Assembly: GCA_026214975.1 (NCBI GenBank)
Contig: JAOBSW010000247.1
Location: forward strand, 1 to 64,000
Origin: Gentiana macrophylla
Lineage: Eukaryota > Streptophyta > Magnoliopsida > Gentianales > Gentianaceae
Length of the DNA: 64,000 nucleotides
Direction of reading: 5' to 3'
Part shown: positions 55,587 through 64,000 of the stretch, piece by piece
Layout of the letters: every line of letters starts with the position of its first letter
Position numbering within the stretch: position 1 is the first letter of the stretch
Translations under genes and position numbers: made by a program
Notes under the pieces: model-generated
What the model was told of the DNA's origin: nothing
Seen by the model: the letters and a program-made list of their open reading frames with translations, nothing else
The model's database searches: none

Positions 55587-56832
55587 CTCCCCCACACTGA
55601 GATCATTGCTTGCCCTCAAGCAATGCACTCTCATCCCCAAAAATAAGAAAAGAAAAATGCATGATCCTAAATCCTAAATGAATGACCTCAAACTACATGA
55701 ATGCAAAGCACCACAAGAATTCCATCAATGACCCCCGTCCAACTGTCTCATCAACTTCATGCTCCATAATGAAAATCAAATGGTACTCAAACAAGGCACA
55801 CCACACACAAGTGTTCATACAACTAACTTTAACTCACTCGATTATAAACTTTTAAAGTGGCAAAATAAAAGAGTCCCAACTTGTCCTCACGACCTCACGG
55901 GTAAAACTCTCAATATAATGTACAAGGACACTTCACACACCCTCAAAAATCAACACACAACCAAGCATTAACATAAGTTTGCATATCAATCAAATCTCGA
56001 CCACTATGCATTCAAAATCCAATGTACAAATCATGAGGTCTTTATCAATGTTGTAACTGGGCTAGGGACTGAAAACAAGGTAGAGAAAGAGGGAAAGATA
56101 GAGGCTAAATTATCAAGAAGAATGCACGAATAATCACATCTATTATCACGTAGTCGCAAAAAAAGATTCCAACTGAAATGCACAACATGGCTCATATAAC
56201 TAAGAATAGATGTGCAAACAATACTTTCCAAAGAAGCTTGCAAAAATTGAGTTCGGAAACAAACTTCTTCTTCAATATATAAAACACTTCTTCGTTGCAA
56301 TCCTTTTTCTTTTTTCATTATTTTTTTTCCAATTTTTTTCTTTTTTTTTCTTCAACAATTCATCTTTCTTTCTTTTTTTACTCTAGATTTTGCACTACAC
56401 TTCATAACATAATCTCGAGCCATACTTCTCTAGATATTCACTTCTAGGTATTTCTCCAAAATTTTAATACAACTATTCATACAATCTCTTGACAATCGGG
56501 TCAACAAAAGAGGGGATATCGTAAGAAAATGCTATGGGTTTAATTTTTGGAGTTCGTCAAAAGAAAGGGTCAGACTAGAAGGGGCTTACTTGGGGGTATA
56601 AAATATAGGTAGGCCAACAAAAGTGGGTCTAGAAGGGGCTAAATCCTTGGTGCCTCAATCACTTTAAGTGCACTGAACCAGTAAAAGTGTGGTCTCGAAA
56701 TGCATGTCAATGCAAATTCTAGAATAACATTGGGAGTGTGGATACCACTCAAAGAAAGAAATGAGCGAGTGCGCTCTTTAGCTAGGTGAAATCCTCACTT
56801 TTAAAGTGGCTTTTTGTTAGGGCTCAATAATT
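55587..56832 (-). other. 3' internal part of an Athila-type element
   Basis: It begins with a polypurine tract next to the LTR, followed by GATCATTGCTTGCCCTCAAG, a phrase like that after the tract in element B (TTTGCTCGTCCTCGAG). No coding motif. T-rich low complexity lies at 56300-56380. It is cut by the Copia LTR at 56833. Confidence 0.5.
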
Positions 56833-58826
56833 TGTTGGAATAGTGTCCTAAACCCAATCGGGTTGGACCGGATCCGACCGGTCGGATCATTTCTACTATT
56901 TCTTTGTGTTTATACATATATTAAATGGCTTTTTCGTTGTCATATATATGTTCTTTAGAGAACCAATTATGAATTGTTATATGATAACGCCCTTAGTATT
57001 AAATCGTGATAGAGAAACCATGATAGCGATTATGGTTGATGAGATCTCTAATCACTTTAATAAGTTTGATACTTAAATGTCTCTAGTCGATGTACTATTA
57101 AACAGGCATTGATAGTATAAACAGACTCAGCACGTATTAGATGTCTTCTGTCTTTAAGGCGTGGATAGATCTCGCTCATCGAAGTGTAGAGACACTTGGA
57201 CCGGTGACGTGGACGTGTATTGAGAATGCGACGTTGGGATCGACCCACTTACACGGATAAGTGTCACACTATGTGGCGGTTGTGTAATTATCCTTAAGAC
57301 CGAGTCTTCATGGCATCACGGTGTGGATTGTCATGCTTTGACACTATTGAGGTTTCCAGCCACGGGGCGATCATGCGGTAGTGATTGGGTATGATCATCA
57401 AGCACGCGGAGTATACATGATTGGTCGTCCGGGAATCGCAGATCCTATGATTGGGATCGAATATCCGAAATGGCCTTCTTATAAGGAATGTCTAGCTCTC
57501 GTGAATCTTTGCAAAGTGGGAGTAAATGTGTTACTTCGAGAGAGCTTGATATCCAGATTATAAGATACGGTCGTTGATGTTTTGACACTCGACTAACGAC
57601 CGTATGGATATTATTACAAATGATAGGATTGTAAGTTACACGGTAATCGCTTTCACATGAAAGGTAGTAGTCATTGCATTTGACTCTTCCGATGATTGGG
57701 GTCACGGTGTGTTGCTAGACGCTATCCCGTGATCGTTAGGCATGAAGGGCATTTTCGTAATTTGCACTTTGTGTCTACGGCCAACATATTCGGAAGCCTA
57801 TCGGGTCACACACATATGAACATCTAGCCGGATTAAAATGTGGTTATAGATGATAACCAGATAAGGAAAGTTTATCTCGAGACTATAAAGGTTATAGTGG
57901 TAAATTAATATGGTGGTATTTATTTATTATGAATAAAATAAATACAAGATATTAATAATATTATATTAATTAAAGAATATTCCGAAGCCAATATTTGGCT
58001 ATATGGGCGCCACATTGAAGTGTATAAGATACACTTTGATCATGCAATTTAATTAATAAGTATTACTAAATATTAATATAAGATATTAATATATATATAT
58101 ATATATATATCCAATATATAATTGGCGCCTAAGTTTTTGTGTGTAATTGACACACGTAAAAGCCAATTGATCAAGTTGACATGTTTGACTATTTGGGTAT
58201 TAATAGATTTATATGTGTTATATATATATGATATATGCATATATGTAAATTGATTTATAGTAATAAAATAAAGATGGTCAATATTAGATATTGACAATAT
58301 CTTGGGAATATTCAATATAAGATATCGACAATATCCTAGATTTATTTAATATGAGATATTGTAATAAATGAGATAAATCAATCAAATATATTTTCCTTAT
58401 TTTATGGGAAAAGGTTTCTTCTCCTCCACTGATAGATGGCGCCACCTACACTATAAATAAGAGGTGGGTGTCAAGCTCTTTTGTATATCATAATTCCAAG
58501 AGCTAATAGTTCTTGTGTAAAATAGAGAGCATCCTATGTAGAGTTGGAGAGAAGGGAAAAGGCCGGTCTAAAGAACCGGAGTTTTCCAATAGCAATCCAT
58601 GATGGGATTCCGGGCGGTCTGTTCGTGTGGACTAGCGGTAGAGGCCGAACACTTGGGCGGCTCTATGTAACTACTCTCCCCAGACGGTCAAAGCGCCGAT
58701 CTTATAGATCAACCAAGGTAACCACCGTCTACTACTTGTTTGTTTATTGCTTAAACGAAGTCGATCTTGGGTCGATAGGAAATAAATTTTTGAATTCCGC
58801 TGCGTTCCCGCGTAGATTTCCTAACA
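56833..58826 (+). repeat. 5' LTR of a Copia element, 1994 bp
   Basis: It starts TGTTGGAATAGTG and ends TTTCCTAACA, with matching termini TGTTGG/CCTAACA. The initiator tRNA-Met-like primer site follows one base later. A CACTATAAATAAGAGGTGGG at 58448-58467 is a strong TATA box, with the presumed transcript start about 30 bp downstream. An AT microsatellite is at 58090-58110. Two kilobases is long for a Copia LTR. Confidence 0.85.
58451..58459 (+). promoter_or_regulatory. TATA box of the long Copia LTR
   Basis: CTATAAATA in the last fifth of the LTR, in the right place for a U3-R border. Confidence 0.65.
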
Positions 58827-58827
58827 G

Positions 58828-58839
58828 TGGTATCGGAGC
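58828..58839 (+). other. Primer binding site, initiator tRNA-Met type
   Basis: TGGTATCGGAGC, the same one-base variant as in the Copia element at 36932. Confidence 0.82.
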
Positions 58840-61800
58840 GAGGTTCGAGCTTAAGCAATAAGCATGTTATTATGCGTAGTTAATTTTATCGTTTAAATCA
58901 CGTAATTAAAAGATGAAAGATTTTGATTTGCAAAATTGATACATGAAAAAAAAAAAAGGGATCGGTGGTGCTCGGCCGATCAAGCGGCGGCACCACCACC
59001 GGGCGCGGCGGGGCGGCGGCGGCAAAGCAGCTAGGCAACTCGCCGCCGGCAATGGTTGACCGGTCAATGCCGGGCGGATCTCCAAATTTTTGTTTTGTGT
59101 ATTTTGTGATTCAATATGGTTCATAGTTGTGATTAAAATCTCCTTTGTTTAATTAATTGTGTCATGTGCAACTAACCAATTGTTCAAATAGTTTGGCCAT
59201 TGGGATGCCACACATGGCATTAAAATAATAATGGTCTTTCCAAACTTTGTTTTGAATAGCCAGCCTTTCCAAATATTTGATTTTAAAAGCGCTTGTGCTC
59301 AGTCACTTCCAAAATTTTGATTTTGGAAAGTGGCTGCGCTTAAACTAAAATTATTTGGCCTTTCCAAATATTTGATTTGGAATGCGCCAAGCCTTTTCAA
59401 ATATTTGATTTGTAAAGCGCTTAGCTTGCAGCCACTTCCAAAATTTTGATTTTGGAAAGTGGCTGCGCTTAGCTCAAATTTGGTTTAGAAACCAAAAGAT
59501 CCCTTTCGATTACGAATCAAAAAGAAAGAAACAAAAGAGACTTAATTTTAATTTTGATTTATTTTGGAATAGTTCCAATTAATTAAAATTAAAATTAAAA
59601 TCGCTTAAAATTAATCGTTAATTTTATTTCGATTAAATCATTTAATTAATTAAATGTTAATTAGTTAATTGATTGGATAAAATTATTTAATAGATTAAAT
59701 GTTAATTGATTAATTAAGACGCAAGTAGTTAAATTTTAATTTTATCTTTTTCATAAGATTTTATTGTATGGATTAGATATAGTAGATATAATATGATTAT
59801 ATATGGACCCGATTGATCATTGACTCAACCGATAGGATAGATGTGAATGATTTAATTTTTCGTTGGTTTAAAATTGTCCTAGGCCGTTATGAAGAACGTG
59901 ACCTAGTTTATTTTCTCGCATTTATCCCATTCCCGTTAGCTACCTCCCCAGTGGCGGGTGTATTTATTTTATTCGATAGAACTAAATGTAACAAGAATGG
60001 AGCGTAAGATGGAGACCAAAGAGAGATTTAAAATAAAGATCCCATGGAGAATGGAGCATTAAAGATCCTATTGGCGGTTGCAAATACTACCCTTAGATTG
60101 TGACCCGCGGTTTCGTCGCTTGTATTCGAAACCGCACCTGTGAAAAGTCCATGATCATACCGGTTATTTTACGCATTTATTTATTTTGTGCTTGTATTTA
60201 TTTTATATGATACGATAGATGCATGACTAGTACACGATCTAGATAAATGTGTAGGATGTATGTTTATTCAGATAGACATATTTATGATGAGACCATGATT
60301 AAAATTAATTAAGTGAATTAATTTACATAAATACTTTCCACCTCAAAAGAATCAAGTTGAAATTGCCTCCCATATTATAATGACGGTGAAGAGCCCTTGT
60401 TCGGATCCAACTCATCACCCAAAGCAGGGGTTGACCTACCGGGTATATCGTCATTATCGAGATATGATCGTATGAGATCTCACGAATATTGGGGTTATGA
60501 CTTGACTAAGAATTCTCTCGCCACCACCAAAGCGGGTCGTTTGGATTTTTAGAGGCAAGGGTTTGACTACTTCATAAGATGAAAATTGTCAAAGAGTTGA
60601 CTAGTCAAACAACAAGAGTCGATAAGATACGATTGACAAAGATGTTGTCTACCTATTAGACTATTTTCGCCCACCACCAAAGCGGGGTCGCGGTAGTTTA
60701 GTGGGATCTTGTCCACTAAAGAAATTAATAATTCTTGAAAGTCAATTGGGAGTAGTTGACTAGTGGGAGCAAAATCATAAACCAAAAGACCATTTTTGAT
60801 TTTATGCGTGTATAAACAACAACACTCTTTTATCTTTATTTTTATGTTGTAGTTTTAGCAAACTTTATATTTATGTTTAATTCTCGATTAGTAAAACCAA
60901 ATTATGATTGTTACCTTTGAGAAACGTTCTCAAATATGGTTAAGTAATTTTAATCCTTTTAAAAATAAGCAATGACATGAGCCATCCCGTTATAGTAGTT
61001 AGAGACAAGGAGATTACATAATTGATGCAAAGGTCTCGAGACTTTAATTATTAATGAAAGCGGAAGCTCATGTTATGATTAAATCATTTGAAATAAGTTT
61101 CAACGAATTAGTCACATATTGGATACGATCCAAGATGATCATTCATCATACGATGACAATTAATTCAAACGTTGGATAAGAATGACCACATCTAATTTTG
61201 GAAAGGTTGTTTTCAAAATTATAAGATTTAAGTATCGACTTAATTTTATCATTGCTTAAAGGTTAATTAAATAGTCAATGTTTTGAATACGATTCAAAAG
61301 GATGAATAAACTATTTAATAAACTTTAGATTTTCCTTATGAAAGGAAATTGAATACATAGCTCTTGTGATCTTTCTTAAGTCTTATGAAGACTACAATAA
61401 GAAACATTTCTCAAGTGCTTAAAGGATTAAAAAGGAAAGTTAGGGCATGTGCTTAAATAGAGAACTTATTGAAGTTTCTATTATAGGCGTGTCTGTTGAG
61501 ATAAATCTATCTAAGTTCAAGTCAACTCTTAGATATATGATATCTTACGAGTGTGATTAAATTAGAAAGATTAAATACGTGATATGGAAGGTGAAGCAAA
61601 TGTTGTAATACTTACCATATTCGGATCTAGTAAACTGATAAGGAACTAAATAAATGTTATTATGTTCCAGTTCTTATGAAGAACGCATTTCAGCTTATCC
61701 GTCAGATTTGAGAGACATATTCAATTGTAAAGAATAAATGTTATTCGATAAAGTTGGAAGGTCACCGAATCCAACATACTAGATTGATGTCACTATATAG

Positions 61801-62500
61801 TTGATATATGTGATAAGATCTCAACTAAATATTTGTATGGTTATTATCCTTGATTTGTGGTTACTCTGACATAGTCTCTCCGGAAGGAAGCGTGTAATTA
61901 AACGTCATTCGATGATGTTGAACCATATGATTATGAATCATGTGGGTTATACGTATCTTATCCAAAGAGGACTAAAATACCCTTTTTTAAAAAAGGTTGT
62001 AAGATCTAGAAAAATTGTCTAAAGCCTAAACATACCGATGTTTGTTGGCTTATGACAATTAATGCTACAAATAATTATTTGTTAATCTCTATAACTATTT
62101 TTAGAAATAGTCAAGTGTACTCGATGAAGTGCATAATTCGGAAAGCCCGAAAAGTTCGAGCTAGTACGAATATGAGATTGATGAGCTACTTAGGAATTAA
62201 TCTTCAATTGGATTGAAGTAATTAATACATGAAGGGTGTTTCAGAAGTCGTCTGAAAAGGAATAAGATTCTCCCTTGAAGGATACCATCTTTGGGATACG
62301 CAATTAGATTGTGTTCCCTAAATGGCAACAACACTTAATATGATAAAGGTGTGACGCAAGCCATACGCGAAGTATCCTTACCCGTTTTGGGATAGTGCCC
62401 TCATACTTAACCAAGTTCCAAAGAGTAAAGGTTGAATAAATTCCATATTAGATATGGAGGAGGATAATGTCGAATCTATCTTAATCGATGATTTGAAGTT
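58840..62500 (+). pseudogene. Leader and strongly decayed gag-integrase region of the long-LTR Copia
   Basis: A GC-rich patch at 58965-59085 (GGCGGC repeats) and the hairpin repeats at 59264-59470 occupy the leader. The segment 60368-60436 is shared with 28935. CGCCACCACCAAAGCGGG occurs twice (about 60519 and 60670). Further right I find only scattered coding sense with many stops, so gag, protease and integrase cannot be placed with confidence. Confidence 0.5.
59264..59470. repeat. Tandem hairpin repeat
   Basis: CACTTCCAAAATTTTGATTTTGGAAAGTG-type inverted repeats occur twice (about 59308 and 59433), each preceded by TTTCCAAATATTTGATTT and followed by GCTGCGCTTA. The unit is about 110-125 bp and each copy can fold back. 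Confidence 0.75.
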
Positions 62501-64000
62501 GTCATAAGCAAAGTCAGAAAGGCTTGGAGCCTAGTACGACATATGCAACTTTGTGGAATATCTTAGCAAGTACGCTTGATATTATTTACTTGTCTCATGA
62601 GCAAAATGTTTGTCTCCAAACATGTCTGTCTTCTAAAGGAAGTGTTTTCTTCCAAAAGAAACAGTGGGAGGAATCGAGATCTCAAAAGAGTTTGAGAACC
62701 ACAAAGATATATTCAACCAATGGAACATGAGCAGACGCCACATAGCGATGAGGTGTAGATCACTGCTCAGTGCACACAAAAGTTCTATAAGTCTGTAGAT
62801 AACCTCAAGCCTGAAAAGGCTGCCGGTATGTTCATCTTGAAGAATGAATATCTCACGACTCATGAAAGAATGTTTGAAAGGCAGGTTTGAGAGATGTGGC
62901 CAGGAGCCATAAAATCTGAATTAGATTCCATCAGTGACAACAAGGTTATGAACCTAGTCTGTCTTACCTAGAGGGAATGTCCCCGTAAGGCTGAGCCCGG
63001 TTCTATTCAGATAATACTTGTTAGAACTTCGTATCATGACTATATGATAGTGTTGAAGGCGTTGGGCAGAAAGCTCGATGTTCATAGACGATGACATGAT
63101 ATGTAAGCCCATGAGATCCATTTATGGACTCAAACAAGTTTCTCTAGACAATTTCTTTGTTTGATAATCAAAGGAGTTTGATTTCGTCAAAATAAGGATA
63201 TGCCCAATGTGCAAGAAGGATAGTGGGAGTGTGTTGTGATTTTTGAGCAAGGTATTAGATATCTCTCTTGAGAATTGTCACCCCATGTCACAGTCAATTA
63301 ATGTTTGGTAGTTCAAGGTCTTTACGAAAGCACTTGGATTATCAGTTCTTATTTTAGAAATAAGAATCTGTAGTGATAGATTTAACTGCTGTTAGATTAT
63401 AGTTTACCTATATAGATGTGATGCTAAAAGAAGTTTAGCATAGATCGCAAGATCTATCTATGTTAGGACGTTAGTCCTAAAGATAAGGTGAAAGATGATG
63501 CTTATGGAAGGTTTCTTCAGCATCGCGATAGAACCATCATAAAGGAAATGCCGGATGTTCATAGTTCATGAACTGTCATGAGCAAGTATGAAAGTAAATC
63601 TGGTGAATGTCGAGAATATCCTTAAACAAGTTAAGGAAAGTTTCCTAGTTTATTGAAACTTGGAATTAAATAAACGTAGATATACAGACGTATATCCTGA
63701 GTCTTATGAAGGGCGAGTGGGAGCTACGATGCTGGTTTGCAATCACTTTGAATAAGTGATACAGTTGAGTTGGAAATGTTCTCGCGATGGGTCATCAGAA
63801 ATTCTACAACTAGGCCAAAAAAACACAAGAAGGCCTCAGAGGCTAAATGAGCAAAGACATGGATCTGAAGGTTCATTCTTGAACCTTGTACGGTTCTTCC
63901 ACCTTTTCTATATAGCCGATATAGTAAGTGGATTCATTGCTTGAAGCAAGGACCAGGGTCTCGCCAGAGATCGTGTGTGTGTTGAGGCGGTTCCTTTGAC
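62500..64000 (+). pseudogene. Copia integrase end, RT and RNase H remnants
   Basis: Plus-strand translation in changing frames shows MFVSKHVCLLKEVFSSKRNS at about 62607-62670, the region after integrase. KSELDSISDNKVMNLV, the RT start, is at about 62915. CKPMRSIYGLKQVS is at about 63102-63143 and KEFDFVK follows at about 63172. The YVDD box is not readable. The sequence runs off the window at 64000. Stops and frameshifts are very frequent, so this copy is older than the one at 36622-41791. Confidence 0.65.

Overview
This window is intergenic DNA from a flowering plant nuclear genome, most likely a eudicot. The evidence is the repeat content: Ty3/Gypsy elements of the Tat and Athila type, plant Ty1/Copia elements primed by initiator tRNA-Met, an Athila primer site complementary to plant tRNA-Asp, a TRIM, a tRNA-derived SINE, a LINE ORF1 with a DUF4283-like domain, and many MITEs. 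I found no complete host gene, rRNA, tRNA gene, CRISPR array or prokaryotic feature. Almost every reading frame belongs to a decayed transposable element.

Left third (1-22783, minus strand): one old Tat-type element (element A) runs off the left edge. Its 5' LTR is at 22188-22783, followed toward lower coordinates by gag, protease, reverse transcriptase, two RNase H domains, integrase and a 3' noncoding tail with 77-bp tandem repeats. Two younger insertions split it. An Athila-type element (element B, 1404-15676) lies in the integrase. A solo Athila-type LTR (16991-18697, target duplication GTACC) lies between reverse transcriptase and RNase H, and the frame of A continues across it.

Middle (22784-36621): a Copia gag fragment holding a Harbinger-type MITE, a truncated Athila-type LTR inserted beside a Gypsy gag-protease relic, a host-like terminal exon with a hAT MITE near its stop, and a decayed Copia element (27861-33380). 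That Copia carries a CACTA-like MITE, a three-LTR tandem TRIM and a 2.4-kb solo LTR of chromovirus appearance. Downstream are a SINE, a Stowaway and hAT MITEs.

Right (36622-64000): a nearly complete Copia element with 307-bp LTRs (36622-41791), then an AT-rich stretch with hAT and Stowaway MITEs and a small fragment resembling an SR splicing-factor RRM. A LINE-type insertion consisting of ORF1 only (47985-49874) follows, flanked by an 18-bp target duplication. Next come exon-like pieces of an unidentified gene (50562-52792), an Athila-type LTR with its 3' flank (about 54420-56832), and a Copia element with a 1994-bp LTR that runs off the right edge.

The genes do not form a host pathway. The most interesting pattern is regulatory: three related Athila-type LTRs share their downstream half but each carries a different set of short inverted-repeat DNA words just upstream of its TATA box. 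Boundaries were read by eye. Lineage names are family-level judgements from motifs, not from database searches.
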